Translations under genes and position numbers: made by a program
The notes under the pieces: model-generated
What the model was told of the DNA's origin: nothing
Databases searched by the model: none
Seen by the model: the letters and a program-made list of their open reading frames with translations, nothing else
Source: Photobacterium angustum
GTDB taxonomy: Bacteria > Pseudomonadota > Gammaproteobacteria > Enterobacterales > Vibrionaceae
DNA: 64,000 nt
NCBI RefSeq assembly: GCF_002954615.1
Contig: NZ_MSCJ01000003.1
Span: 1,364,001-1,428,000, forward strand
Reading direction: 5' to 3'
Shown: in pieces, positions 46,645 to 56,029 of the stretch
Numbering within the stretch: position 1 is the stretch's first letter
How the letters are laid out: each line of letters starts with the position of its first letter

Positions 46645-47229
46645 TTCAATTTGTATCGAATCAATGTGCTCAATACAAATTTTCTGTATATCGCTGTCAG
46701 TTAAAGCCACTTGGGTTAAACCACACAAGTGCGTGCCATCTGTTAACGTTTGATTGTGCTTACAGGTTTTGCACACGCCAAAGGATTTGCACTGATTTTG
46801 CTGCTGAATCGCGGCTAAAAGGCTTGTAAGTTGTTGCTCTAATAGTTCGCCATCCAATCCACACTCATCTCCCCTACTGTCTTGCCATACCTTTTTCAAA
46901 AGTTGTGATGGTTGAATGACAGCGATTAAACTCTCACCTTGCTCTGTGACAGTAAGATGAGTGATCCGTTTGTCATCAGGGTCAATGCTTTTTCGGACAT
47001 AGCCTTTACTTTCCAGTACTTTCAAGCTTTGTGACACCGTCCCTTTTGTTAAACCAAGGTATTCAGTGACAGCTTTTGGTGTATTGGAAAATCGATTACA
47101 CACCGACAAATAATACAATGCATCTAATTGCACAGGCTGCAGCCCATGTTCAACTAAACACGTTCTCGTCTCGTTACGGATCAAATTTCCGAGCCGCTCA
47201 AGTAACTGATGGATAAGTGTAATATTCAT
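46642..47229 (-). CDS. MarR family regulator with C-terminal Cys cluster
   Basis: A 195-residue winged-helix regulator. The MarR fold covers about 1-130: LQPVQLDALYYLSVCNRF, KAVTEYLGLTKGTVSQSLKV and wing DPDDKRITHLTVTEQG. Beyond the fold is a Cys-rich extension, CKSFGVCKTCKHN, with a further HLCG, giving C-x5-C-x2-C-x(n)-C. This could bind zinc or an Fe-S cluster, or sense oxidation. The gene is divergent from an exported protein, and a perfect palindrome near that gene's start is a likely operator, so regulation of both genes by this protein is inferred. Confidence 0.87.
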   Translation of the reverse strand: MNITLIHQLLERLGNLIRNETRTCLVEHGLQPVQLDALYYLSVCNRFSNTPKAVTEYLGLTKGTVSQSLKVLESKGYVRKSIDPDDKRITHLTVTEQGESLIAVIQPSQLLKKVWQDSRGDECGLDGELLEQQLTSLLAAIQQQNQCKSFGVCKTCKHNQTLTDGTHLCGLTQVALTDSDIQKICIEHIDSIQIE

Positions 47230-47238
47230 AACTTAATA

Positions 47239-47309
47239 GTATCGACTCAAAACAATATTGACAAGCTGATTAATGCTCTGCTAAACCTAGTATAGTATCG
47301 AGTCGATAC
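47239..47309. promoter_or_regulatory. MarR-type operator region
   Basis: GTATCGA-G-TCGATAC at 47295-47309 is a perfect 7+1+7 palindrome, 17 bases before the exported-protein start. A related half-site, AGTATCGACTC, lies at 47238-47248 just upstream of the marR start. Two such sites in a 97-base divergent gap are typical of MarR autoregulation. Confidence 0.7.
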
Positions 47310-47326
47310 AAACTTAAGGATTTAGC

Positions 47327-48085
47327 ATGATGACTATTAAAAATACGATGCCTACACTTTTAGCACACACACTTTCAGCGGTATTGTTTATTGGCGCATC
47401 AAGCGTAATGGCGCATTCTAACGGCATTAAAGCTTCCGCCAATAATGCTAAGGATCCCGCGTTTGATATCGTACACGCTAAAATCACAACACAAGGCGAT
47501 CTTGCAACTTTTCACATCGCGGTATCAGGCATGGCAGGCAAGGTAAAACCGACACCAACGGGAAAATTAGCCGGTAGTGACGTTTTTTCTTATGTCTGGC
47601 CAACCACGTTAAACCCTGCTGAAGTTGGTTTTGAAAAAGATACTGGTATTCTTGCATTAGCTGTCACGTCACATCCAGATTTTGATGACACCCCTCTTTA
47701 TGACGAGAACGGTGATGGTAACAATGCTAATGATGGTAATGTTTGGCACAGTCACTGGGTTGTGCTAAAACCGAATGATAAATGTGGTAAAGGATCATTG
47801 GGAGTGGTTGATATTCCAAAAGGTGAAAAACCCAAAGTACCCAAAACATGGCCTGGCTTACCATTGCTTATTGATAGCCCAAATGCTACACCGCAATTTA
47901 AAGGAGATAGCCTAAATGTCACAATTAAAATCGACAATATTACAAGCTTAAAACTGGCGAAATTCGATGGCGTCACATCTGGGTTACGGGTCAATGAAAG
48001 TGCTCATGCGCCACTATTATGCGTGAAAGATGTGTTTGATGTTGCTTCAGGCGATCTAAGCCTGCCAGGCTTCGTAAATAAATAA
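47327..48085 (+). CDS. exported protein, unknown family
   Basis: A 252-residue protein with a signal peptide (LLAHTLSAVLFIGASSVMA). The mature part begins HSNGIKASANN and is beta-rich (FDIVHAKITTQGDLATFHIA). A DENGDGNNANDGN stretch resembles a calcium loop, and VWHSHWVVLKPNDKCG brings two His close to a Cys. A second Cys (LLCVKD) could pair with it. AAGGA is 6 bases before the ATG. The function is unknown; location and control by the adjacent MarR suggest a stress- or ligand-induced periplasmic protein. Confidence 0.72.
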   Translation: MMTIKNTMPTLLAHTLSAVLFIGASSVMAHSNGIKASANNAKDPAFDIVHAKITTQGDLATFHIAVSGMAGKVKPTPTGKLAGSDVFSYVWPTTLNPAEVGFEKDTGILALAVTSHPDFDDTPLYDENGDGNNANDGNVWHSHWVVLKPNDKCGKGSLGVVDIPKGEKPKVPKTWPGLPLLIDSPNATPQFKGDSLNVTIKIDNITSLKLAKFDGVTSGLRVNESAHAPLLCVKDVFDVASGDLSLPGFVNK

Positions 48086-48104
48086 GTGTCAACGCATTAA
48101 TATT

Positions 48105-48143
48105 ATGGCGTGTTTTAGAGTAAAGAAGCACTAAACACGCCAT
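48105..48143. other. hairpin between convergent genes
   Basis: ATGGCGTGTTTTAG pairs with CTAAACACGCCAT (one bulge) around a 12-base loop. No T-run follows on either strand, so it may be a Rho-type or stabilising stem. Confidence 0.5.
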
Positions 48144-48158
48144 GCTGACTTATCTCAA

Positions 48159-48509
48159 TTAACTCAATGCAGGGCTAAACTTCGTCCACCCCATTAGTAA
48201 CAAACAAGCAAAGAACGCCCATACTAATGCTGCCAATGATAGTGTCCAAACTAACTCATATTTATAACTAAAGTAATAAACAGCAATAAGGTATGCCGCA
48301 TAAGGGATTAACGAATAGAGTCCAAACAATGCGGTCATACGTAAATCTGCCATGGTGCGTTCTGTGCCGACGATATAGTGCGCGATTAAAGCAAAGGTAG
48401 GAAATAACGGCACTAAGCCTGAGATATAAAAGCTCTTACTTTTAGAAAGTAACGCAATGAGCAAAACAGCAAAAGCCCCTAACAAACACTTGAAAAATAA
48501 CGCTACCAT
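48159..48509 (-). CDS. glpM: GlpM family membrane protein
   Basis: A 116-residue inner-membrane protein with four helices. The family hallmark is in YISGLVPLFPTFALIAHYIV, followed by RTMADLRMTALFGLYSLIPY. GlpM was first described in Pseudomonas in connection with alginate production and glycerol genes, but its biochemical role is unclear. I start at ATG 48509, with AAGGA upstream; the in-frame TTG at 48512 is an alternative. It is not adjacent to any glp gene here. Confidence 0.85.
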   Translation of the reverse strand: MVALFFKCLLGAFAVLLIALLSKSKSFYISGLVPLFPTFALIAHYIVGTERTMADLRMTALFGLYSLIPYAAYLIAVYYFSYKYELVWTLSLAALVWAFFACLLLMGWTKFSPALS

Positions 48510-48617
48510 CAATGATCTTCCTTTATCAGATCGCAGTGATCACTTCTTAGATAGCAGCAATTTACATTAAAATTCTAAACAAGAGTTAATAGTAAAATGT
48601 TACGCCTTATTAACTGT

Positions 48618-49115
48618 TTAAATACGCTTTGCACCCAATGCTTGAGCAATACAGAACTTAGCTACCAGCTTATGAAAAGGTTTAATGAACGCCATGTATA
48701 AACGTCCAGATCGTGTTTTTAAATTCACCAATGTTGAAACCGCGTATTCTCTTTCAGAAAGCTTTAATACGGATAACCACATATCCATATTTTTCTCATA
48801 AGCTGCTGCAACTACCTCCATTTCCGATACCGATTCAAACACAAGAAAACCAGCTTGTTTACCTGTGGCTATTTGCTCTTTTGGTAACGACATTTCCGTT
48901 GCGCCCGCTGAAAAACCCAGCCAACCCATGATCTTATTTCTTATTTTCATTGCAATAATCACAGGCTTAGGTAGATGTGAAAAAATAGCATAATACACAT
49001 CAATGGCATTTAAGTTTTGTTGACTAATATTGACGGAAAAGGAATCACGATAATAGCGGCCTTTTTCATTGCCTGAGATCCCAGCTGAACTTGGAAAGGT
49101 GATTTCTTTGATCAT
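48618..49115 (-). CDS. DUF2867 family protein
   Basis: A 165-residue protein. The segments RYYRDSFSVNISQQNLNAID, GFLVFESVSEMEVVAAAYEK and STLVNLKTRSGRLYMAFIKP match the DUF2867 pattern. Function unknown. No signal peptide is seen, though the middle is mildly hydrophobic (IMGWLGFSAGATEMS). It lies about 108 bases upstream of glpM on the same strand, with no clear operon link. Confidence 0.78.
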   Translation of the reverse strand: MIKEITFPSSAGISGNEKGRYYRDSFSVNISQQNLNAIDVYYAIFSHLPKPVIIAMKIRNKIMGWLGFSAGATEMSLPKEQIATGKQAGFLVFESVSEMEVVAAAYEKNMDMWLSVLKLSEREYAVSTLVNLKTRSGRLYMAFIKPFHKLVAKFCIAQALGAKRI

Positions 49116-49310
49116 TGTAAGCTCTCCCTGATAAACATATCTCTACATTAACAAATATTCCATTTCCAGATACTTGGGATAAGTGGTGTGAACGCACATT
49201 CCTAAATGATATTTACAATTAACCTACATCATCGTTTCTACACTTTTTTCACCTTGGTACTTTTATCCTGCCCTAACACTTAAATAAACTATTTTTATCT
49301 TAGGATTACA

Positions 49311-49691
49311 ATGTCAAAACTGACCTTATCAAGGCTATTACTACTCATTGGCTCAATCTTTTTTCTAGGCAGTATGGGGCTAACGTTAAGCCATATTGGA
49401 GATCCCCATTACCAAATACACAGTTGGTATCACTTCTTTCGAGAAGCAACCAGTAACTTGATTTTATTAGCGATGGTTTACCTGATTTACTTTGGCTCAA
49501 CTACATGGCGAACGCCAACATCGTGGAAAATCTTATTTGTGATTTTTGCCGCTTTCTTTTTACCGTATTGGATTGGTGCGCCTTTTAATGAAGCATTAAG
49601 TGCGCCACACTTTCGTGCTGTCATAACACATATATTACAAGCAGGATTAATGTATAGCTCTCTTTTAATTGCTCATTCGGAATTCAAATAA
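49311..49691 (+). CDS. small membrane protein, unknown function
   Basis: A 126-residue protein with four hydrophobic helices (LLLLIGSIFFLGSMGLTL, LILLAMVYLIYFGS, WKILFVIFAAFFLPYWIG and ILQAGLMYSSLLIA). The loop HIGDPHYQIHSWYHFFREA is rich in His and aromatic residues. I do not recognise the family. A single gene. Confidence 0.7.
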   Translation: MSKLTLSRLLLLIGSIFFLGSMGLTLSHIGDPHYQIHSWYHFFREATSNLILLAMVYLIYFGSTTWRTPTSWKILFVIFAAFFLPYWIGAPFNEALSAPHFRAVITHILQAGLMYSSLLIAHSEFK

Positions 49692-50074
49692 TTAAGTATA
49701 AAATGGTTGAACTTTACCAACCTCTTAATGCTCGCGCTTAAAAATAGATACAAGTTAACTAAAATATAGTCATTTATTAATTTTACATTCGTAGTGAAAA
49801 AATTTTAATCTATTGTCTAATACCTTTACCTGTTACACACAGAAACACTTTATTCATAAATAGTCACAAAAAGCACGCCATCCTTTCTATAAATGAAAAT
49901 ACTTTTAATAATATTAAATGCAATTAACAAAGAAAATATTAGGTCTTAAATATTAATGTTCTGTTCAGGCTTCATTAAACAAAACACTGTTTAATTTGAT
50001 TTTTAATATTCAATTGTAATTGAAAGAAAAATATCCATAACTAAAAATATAAATATCTATAAGGTTTATCAAAA
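49692..50074. other. AT-rich intergenic region
   Basis: About 380 bases before the VirK/YbjX gene, strongly AT-rich, with no gene or marked repeat seen. It presumably holds the promoter of that gene. Confidence 0.35.
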
Positions 50075-51004
50075 ATGTCTCAACAAGCCATCGCATCAAG
50101 CGCGGTATTTAAACGTGGATCATTTTTATCCAACATGCTTTATCCAAACATCACTGGAATTGATAAAGTAAGAAAAAAATTTCGTCTCTATTGCTGGTGT
50201 GTGTTCTCACCTAAAGTTACTGATGAACTAATGAGCTGTTTCGATGACCCATTACTTGAAAAATTAATCACGGTATATCCGTCATTTATTGAGAAACCAC
50301 TTAAGCCATATGGCTGTGTTTCATGGGATAAAAAACAAAGAATGCAGATGTTGAAAAAACATCTCCAATTTATGCTGAACAACTTTTCTTCAAACCTTTT
50401 AAATATATATCAGCATGAAGGCCTTAAGTTATCTCAAATAACAGATAAAAACGACAACGTTTACAATATCTATCTTGATGCAGGTTACTCAAGAGAAGGT
50501 TCGCTGGGTCTTACGCTCACCGATAGTAACGACATGCAATTATATTGTATTAGTTTTACCGTTAATCAAGATCAAAACCATTTACATATTGGTGCGTTAC
50601 AAGGCCCAGACAGTGATATTGAGAACCGTCAAGAACTCATCAAAGAGTTAACTAAGGGACTATATGGCTTACGTCCTAAGGCATTAATGGTGGAATTAGC
50701 TCTAATTTTTGCTGATGCTTATCAATTAAAAAACATTACCGCTGTCAGTAATAATGGCCACATTTATCAAGCACTCCGTTATATCGGTTCAAAACGTCAT
50801 GCGGTTAACTGTGACTATGACCAGATCTGGCAAGAATATAAGGGTGTTAAAGAAAGTAACGTAACCTATAAATTACCTTTATTACCAGAGCGAAAAGACT
50901 TAAGCACACTCAATCGTAATAAACGCAAGCTTTATAAAAACCGTTATCAGTGGCTGGATGAATTAAAACAAACATTAGCGTTAGCACTTAAATCGGTAAA
51001 TTAA
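50075..51004 (+). CDS. VirK/YbjX family protein (DUF535)
   Basis: A 309-residue cytoplasmic protein of the VirK/YbjX family. Typical segments are LSQITDKNDNVYNIYLDAGY, REGSLGLTLTDSNDMQLYCI, IGALQGPDSD and LTKGLYGLRPKALMVELALI. The C-terminal RKDLSTLNRNKRKLYKNRYQ is basic. Relatives affect virulence and resistance to antimicrobial peptides, probably through envelope functions; the biochemical role is not known. A terminator lies about 95 bases downstream. Confidence 0.87.
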   Translation: MSQQAIASSAVFKRGSFLSNMLYPNITGIDKVRKKFRLYCWCVFSPKVTDELMSCFDDPLLEKLITVYPSFIEKPLKPYGCVSWDKKQRMQMLKKHLQFMLNNFSSNLLNIYQHEGLKLSQITDKNDNVYNIYLDAGYSREGSLGLTLTDSNDMQLYCISFTVNQDQNHLHIGALQGPDSDIENRQELIKELTKGLYGLRPKALMVELALIFADAYQLKNITAVSNNGHIYQALRYIGSKRHAVNCDYDQIWQEYKGVKESNVTYKLPLLPERKDLSTLNRNKRKLYKNRYQWLDELKQTLALALKSVN

Positions 51005-51457
51005 TAAAGTATGAATGAATGACAGTAGTCTTTATTACTCATATTTTTCTAATCTTATTTAATTAGAAAATTTAGCGTTAAATGACCATAAACAGAAAAA
51101 CCGCTCACAAGGAGCGGTCTTTATGTCGATGGGTGTGCGAACCATCAATTATTTTTTATCAATTCAGGAAAATCGATGAGGTAATCATATATCAAACTAA
51201 AAACTCTTCAAACAGATATAACGCACTATTTAATTGAATAATCAACTACTTTTAAAAAACGTGATCATTTTTAAAAGATCAAGGTTACGTACTAGAAAAA
51301 AGGGTGATAAATGACAGACATAGAAAAATCGTTATGCCATAAAATAAACTAAAGTATCTAGATTAACGTTCTGTTATCGTATCCCGTTAAACATTCTTTT
51401 AAAACAGAAGTAACAGCGTGTGGATAAGTAATAGCATTAAGCTAATACTAAATAGTT
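51005..51457. other. intergenic region with terminator
   Basis: About 450 bases between convergent genes. Apart from the hairpin at 51100 it shows no gene and no strong repeat. Confidence 0.4.
51100..51123 (+). terminator. terminator of the VirK/YbjX gene
   Basis: ACCGCTC-ACAAG-GAGCGGT with a CTTTAT tail; the stem is 7 bp and the T-run is short. The A-run on its left would also serve minus-strand transcription. Confidence 0.65.
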
Positions 51458-51862
51458 TTACAACTCCTCACTAAATTTACCACACTGGTTACATTTATAA
51501 CCATGTTGGTATGTAAACAAAGGGAAACCTAGCACAATAAACATTAAAAATGCTGGGCGCTTACCTTTCGTATAAGTAACTACATCATGACTACCGCAAT
51601 AAGCACAATGTTCATGCTCGTTGTCAAAAGATGGTATTTGTTCTTCTAGCGCATCAGAAAAATCACTTTCAAGTAGCACTCTTGCTGACTCTATATCTTT
51701 TTCTTCCACCATCAAACGCACTCCCCCCATTGCATTAGAATAGAGCCATTGTGTATTGACCGTAAATTCGTCGGCAAGGCAACAGTGAATACCTGCACTT
51801 TCTAGATTGGCTTTCGCTATATGCGCTTCATGTACAAAAGAAAATCGCTCTACAACAACCAT
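51458..51862 (-). CDS. DUF2007-type protein with zinc ribbon
   Basis: A 134-residue protein. The N-terminal part (RFSFVHEAHIAKANLESAGI, then GVRLMVEEKDIESARVLLE) is a DUF2007 domain, a PII-like putative signal-transducing fold. The C-terminal part has a zinc-ribbon-like CAYC...CNQC, with a hydrophobic stretch (PAFLMFIVLGFPLF) between the two Cys pairs. I start at 51862 because AGGAGG lies 5 bases upstream; the frame is open to 51901. It lies on the minus strand downstream of ppsA, beyond the ppsA terminator. Confidence 0.82.
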   Translation of the reverse strand: MVVVERFSFVHEAHIAKANLESAGIHCCLADEFTVNTQWLYSNAMGGVRLMVEEKDIESARVLLESDFSDALEEQIPSFDNEHEHCAYCGSHDVVTYTKGKRPAFLMFIVLGFPLFTYQHGYKCNQCGKFSEEL

Positions 51863-51907
51863 ATGTCCTCCTAACTTAGGTGTACGACATTTAATTTTCA
51901 ATCCGCT

Positions 51908-51937
51908 ATAAAAAAGCTCTGATCAATAATCAGAGCT
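51908..51937 (-). terminator. ppsA terminator
   Basis: 9-bp stem AGCTCTGAT / ATCAGAGCT with a 5-base loop. On the minus strand it is followed by TTTTTTAT, 37 bases past the ppsA stop. Confidence 0.87.
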
Positions 51938-51973
51938 TAATTTTACCTTTATCAACTAAACCTAACCTGTCTG

Positions 51974-54349
51974 TTAATGATTTTTATTTACATCACCTAA
52001 CTTTAACCAAGTATCGATCACAGTATCAGGGTTTAGCGAAACAGAACTAATACCTTGCTCCATTAACCATTTTGCTAAATCATCATGGTCTGATGGTCCT
52101 TGACCACAAATACCGACGTACTTACCCGCTTTCGTTGCCGCATCAATCGCCATTTTCAGCATTGCTTTAACCGCAGGATTACGCTCATCAAAGAGATGCG
52201 CAACATCACCAGAGTCACGATCCAAACCGAGCGTTAACTGAGTCATATCGTTCGAACCAATCGAGAAACCATCAAAGTATTTCAAGAAATCATCCGCTAA
52301 TACGGCATTTGATGGCAGTTCACACATCATGATCACTTTCAAACCCTGATCGCCTCGGCGTAAATCATTTTTTGCCAGTAACTCAATAACAGATGCAGCT
52401 TCACTAGGCGTACGTACAAACGGGATCATAATTTCAACGTTCTTTAAACCCATTTCATTACGAACACGTTTCATCGCTTGTGTTTCAAGTTCAAAGCAAT
52501 CTTCAAATACTGGTGATATATAACGAGAAGCACCACGGAAACCTAACATTGGGTTTTCTTCATGGGGTTCAAATTCTTTACCACCAATTAAGTTACTGTA
52601 CTCATTAGATTTGAAATCAGACATTCGAACAATCACACGCTTAGGCCAGAACGCCGCAGCAATGGTAGAAATGCCTTCGGTTAACTTGCTAACATAAAAA
52701 TCAATAGGATCGTTATAGCCCTTAATTTTCTCTCGAATTTGCGCTTTTAACTCATCACTTTGTGCATCAAAGTTCAATAATGCTTTCGGGTGAATACCAA
52801 TCATTTTATTGATGATAAATTCTAAACGCGCTAAACCTACGCCTTCATTCGGTAATTGTGCAAAATCAAATGCACGCTCTGGATTACCTACATTCATCAT
52901 CACTTTGGTTGGTAATATTGGTAATTCATCTACCGCAGAGCGTCGAACTTCATAGTTCAATTCGCCTTGGTAAACATAACCTGTTTCACCTTCCGCGCAA
53001 GAAGCAGTAATCGTTGTGCCATCTGTTAATACTTCAGTTGCATTACCACAACCCACAATCGCAGGGATGCCTAATTCACGAGCAATAATGGCAGCATGGC
53101 AAGTACGACCGCCACGGTTAGTAATAATCGCAGAAGCACGTTTCATCACAGGTTCCCAGTCAGGATCAGTCATATCTGTGACGAGTACATCCCCTTCTTG
53201 TACCAGTGACATTTGATCAAGCGAATCAACCAAGCGTACTTTACCGCTGCCAATACGTTGTCCAATCGCGCGACCTTCTACCAACACATCCGCTTTATTA
53301 TTCAGCTCATAACGCTCAATTACATTTTGAGATTCTTGCGAACATACCGTTTCTGGACGTGCTTGAACAATGTACAGCTTGCCATCAATACCATCTTTCG
53401 CCCATTCAATATCCATTGGACGTTGATAGTGCTTTTCAATGATCATCGCTTGTTTAGCAAGCTCTTTAATCTCTTCATCATTAATCGAGAACTGGTATTG
53501 TTCTTCATCTGTGGTATCAACAATGTCTACTTGCTTACCAATTTCTTGATTATCTGAGTAGATCATCTTGATAAGTTTTGAACCAAAATTCTTTCTTACT
53601 ATCGGTGCATGCCCAGCTTCTAACATTGGTTTATGGACATAAAACTCATCAGGGTTTACTGCCCCCTGAACCACCATTTCACCTAAGCCCCAAGAGGAGG
53701 TAATAAACACAACTTGATCAAAGCCTGATTCCGTATCAAGCGTAAACATCACCCCTGACGCTGCTTTATCAGAACGCACCATACGCTGAATACCTGCAGA
53801 CAGTGCAATACCCTTATGATCAAAACCTTGGTGAACGCGATAAGAAATGGCGCGATCATTAAATAGCGAGGCATAAACGTGTTTCGTTGCCTCTAATACG
53901 GCATCAACACCTTTCACATTAAGAAATGTTTCTTGTTGACCCGCAAAGGAAGCATCAGGTAAATCTTCAGCCGTTGCAGAAGATCGAACCGCAACCGACA
54001 ACGCTTGATTATCCTCAATAAGCTCAAGGTAATCACGACGGATGCTCTCTTCTAATTCAAGTGGAAACGGCGCATCTAAAATCCAGTTACGGATTGTCGC
54101 CCCAGTGCGCTGAAGTGCTTCAACATCATTAACATCAAGAGCTCCAAGTAAATCGTAAATACGGTTATTTAGCCCTTCATATTCTAAAAACTCATGGAAT
54201 GCGTAAGAGGTAGTCGCGAACCCATTAGGAACAGACACTCCCGCATTTGAAAGGTTTGATACCATTTCACCAAGCGAGGCATTTTTTCCGCCAACTTGGT
54301 TCACATCATTCATTGATAAAGTGTTGAACCAAAGGGTGTACTTTTGCAT
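51974..54349 (-). CDS. ppsA: phosphoenolpyruvate synthase
   Basis: A 791-residue gluconeogenic enzyme that makes PEP from pyruvate and ATP, with AMP and phosphate as products. The N-terminal ATP-binding domain begins [19 protein letters not shown]. The swivelling phosphohistidine domain has the catalytic His in [20 protein letters not shown]. The C-terminal PEP/pyruvate domain has [19 protein letters not shown] and the Cys in GICGQGPSD. It is divergent from ppsR, which encodes its regulator. A PurR-box-like palindrome lies 34 bases before the start. Confidence 0.96.
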   Translation of the reverse strand: MQKYTLWFNTLSMNDVNQVGGKNASLGEMVSNLSNAGVSVPNGFATTSYAFHEFLEYEGLNNRIYDLLGALDVNDVEALQRTGATIRNWILDAPFPLELEESIRRDYLELIEDNQALSVAVRSSATAEDLPDASFAGQQETFLNVKGVDAVLEATKHVYASLFNDRAISYRVHQGFDHKGIALSAGIQRMVRSDKAASGVMFTLDTESGFDQVVFITSSWGLGEMVVQGAVNPDEFYVHKPMLEAGHAPIVRKNFGSKLIKMIYSDNQEIGKQVDIVDTTDEEQYQFSINDEEIKELAKQAMIIEKHYQRPMDIEWAKDGIDGKLYIVQARPETVCSQESQNVIERYELNNKADVLVEGRAIGQRIGSGKVRLVDSLDQMSLVQEGDVLVTDMTDPDWEPVMKRASAIITNRGGRTCHAAIIARELGIPAIVGCGNATEVLTDGTTITASCAEGETGYVYQGELNYEVRRSAVDELPILPTKVMMNVGNPERAFDFAQLPNEGVGLARLEFIINKMIGIHPKALLNFDAQSDELKAQIREKIKGYNDPIDFYVSKLTEGISTIAAAFWPKRVIVRMSDFKSNEYSNLIGGKEFEPHEENPMLGFRGASRYISPVFEDCFELETQAMKRVRNEMGLKNVEIMIPFVRTPSEAASVIELLAKNDLRRGDQGLKVIMMCELPSNAVLADDFLKYFDGFSIGSNDMTQLTLGLDRDSGDVAHLFDERNPAVKAMLKMAIDAATKAGKYVGICGQGPSDHDDLAKWLMEQGISSVSLNPDTVIDTWLKLGDVNKNH

Positions 54350-54382
54350 GTGTATCTCCGAAGTAATTCAGCTACCATTCAT

Positions 54383-54398
54383 AAGCAATCGTTTGCGT
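54383..54398. promoter_or_regulatory. LacI-family-type operator in the ppsA-ppsR gap
   Basis: AAGCAATCGTTTGCGT is a near palindrome around a central CG. It agrees with the PurR box ACGCAAACGTTTGCGT in 14 of 16 positions by hand count. Cra also binds a CG-centred site and is the known activator of E. coli ppsA, so either protein could act here. Confidence 0.4.
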
Positions 54399-54517
54399 TA
54401 CTGCGTAAAAAAAACCACTTTTTCGTCAGGTTGTGGCATTAGTTACAGAACGTACGACGACTTTTCTATACTTTATTAACATCTTATCTCAAAAATAAAT
54501 CCTTATTTGAACTTATT

Positions 54518-55351
54518 ATGCATCACAAAATTAAAACTCGTGACGTGTTCTACATTTCTGATGGAACGGCCATAACATGTCAAACGGTTGGACATGCTGT
54601 CCTTGCGCAATTTCCATTGAAAGTCAATGAACAGACCTTTCCTTTCACGGAAAATGGGCACAAGGTCGCTGAAGTTATTAAAGAGCTTGAACGATCTTTT
54701 TTAGCGACGGGAGAAAAGCCTTTGGTTTTCTTCTCTATGGTCGTACCTGAAATTAAACAACAGTTACTGTCAGCCAATGCCCTGTTCTACGATGTATTAC
54801 AAACCATGGTTAATTTTGTTGCCGACGATCTACAATTAGAACCAAAGCCACAACTACAACGCTCACACAGTGTTGGTAAGGATCAAGACGGTTATTTTGA
54901 TCGAATAGCGGCTATCGAATACACCCTTTCCCACGATGACGGTATTTCTCTTCGTGGTTTAGAGGACGCTGATTTGATATTACTTGGCGTGTCACGCAGT
55001 GGGAAAACACCCACCAGCCTTTACATGGCAATGCAATTTGGTTTAAGAGTTGTGAACTACCCATTTATTGCCGAAGATCTTGCCAAACTTCGTTTACTGC
55101 CTGAATTTGAAATACATAGACATAAACTTTTTGGCCTAACTATAGATCCAGAGAGGTTGACAGAAATCCGAAACAACCGACTCGCCAATAGTGATTATGC
55201 CAGTGAAAGCCAGTGTGAGTCTGAGCTGTTCAGTGTAGAGAGTTTATTTCGCAGAGAGGCGATCCCTTATATCAACACATCCAGTATGTCCGTTGAAGAA
55301 ATCTCAACCAGAATATTAGAAAGAACAGGATTAAAACGCCGCCTGTTTTAG
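54518..55351 (+). CDS. ppsR: PEP synthase regulatory protein (kinase/pyrophosphorylase)
   Basis: A 277-residue DUF299 protein that inactivates PpsA by ADP-dependent phosphorylation of a Thr next to the catalytic His, and reactivates it with phosphate. It begins [20 protein letters not shown]. The nucleotide loop is [16 protein letters not shown], followed by the [17 protein letters not shown] segment. The C-terminal [20 protein letters not shown] is typical. It is divergent from ppsA, the usual arrangement of this pair in gammaproteobacteria. Confidence 0.94.
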   Translation: MHHKIKTRDVFYISDGTAITCQTVGHAVLAQFPLKVNEQTFPFTENGHKVAEVIKELERSFLATGEKPLVFFSMVVPEIKQQLLSANALFYDVLQTMVNFVADDLQLEPKPQLQRSHSVGKDQDGYFDRIAAIEYTLSHDDGISLRGLEDADLILLGVSRSGKTPTSLYMAMQFGLRVVNYPFIAEDLAKLRLLPEFEIHRHKLFGLTIDPERLTEIRNNRLANSDYASESQCESELFSVESLFRREAIPYINTSSMSVEEISTRILERTGLKRRLF

Positions 55352-55376
55352 TCCTTAATAAAAGACATAAAAAATA

Positions 55377-55412
55377 AAGCTCTGAATACATAGCCGTAAA
55401 CAGAGCTTTTAT
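55377..55412 (+). terminator. ppsR terminator
   Basis: AAAGCTCTG pairs with CAGAGCTTT, followed by TATTTATT, with a loop of about 15 bases. Confidence 0.75.
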
Positions 55413-55512
55413 TTATTCGATTACAGCGTGTTAGCTGAGATTTTTTATTGAGCACATTATGCATTGATAACAGTGACTTGCACATACCTCCCCTATCTAA
55501 CACATCAAAAAA

Positions 55513-55938
55513 TCACTTCTTAAAATAGGTTGAAGGCTCAGGTAAAACAGGTGGCGTACTATCCATATAAGTTAAAAAGTGCATCCAAACATCATGGGTT
55601 CTTTCTTTGGTTAATTGAGTTTTACAATCCAATGCCATTACATTACGAATAGTACCCTCACGCCATTGGGTATAAACCGCATTACATTGCGCTTTCATAT
55701 ACACTTCCCAATCTTTTTGCGCTTTCTCTATCGCCTTCACTAACTCAGGATCTTTTTTATTGTGCTCAACGCTAGCAGCTAAATATTTGGATAATTCTTC
55801 TTGCGCAGAGGTCAAGGTTAACGATGCACAATCATTAATTTCCAACGTATTACGAGGGTTATCGCAATCTAATACTTTTTTGGCTGCGAACGACGGGAAT
55901 GACAAACAGACAAATATAATTAGCCAGTACTTTTTCAT
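55513..55938 (-). CDS. LprI-like exported protein (DUF1311)
   Basis: A 141-residue exported protein. The signal peptide (YWLIIFVCLSFPSFA) ends near residue 18. The mature part has the LprI-type pattern: LDCDNPRNTLEINDCAS, AQEELSKYL, KAQKDWEVYMKAQC and a later DCKTQLTKERTHD. The Cys probably form disulfides. Some relatives inhibit lysozyme, but this is not known for most members. It is monocistronic. Confidence 0.82.
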   Translation of the reverse strand: MKKYWLIIFVCLSFPSFAAKKVLDCDNPRNTLEINDCASLTLTSAQEELSKYLAASVEHNKKDPELVKAIEKAQKDWEVYMKAQCNAVYTQWREGTIRNVMALDCKTQLTKERTHDVWMHFLTYMDSTPPVLPEPSTYFKK

Positions 55939-56029
55939 CGATACGCCTCATTTAAATATAAGCAACATGTGTTAACAAAAAGATTAGCTCAATTATAGCG
56001 TTATGAATCTACTCTTCCCGAAAAGACAT

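Noticed and set aside
53206..53557. Overlapping plus-strand frames inside ppsA
   Set aside because: They are antisense to a highly conserved enzyme gene, with no ribosome site or known family.
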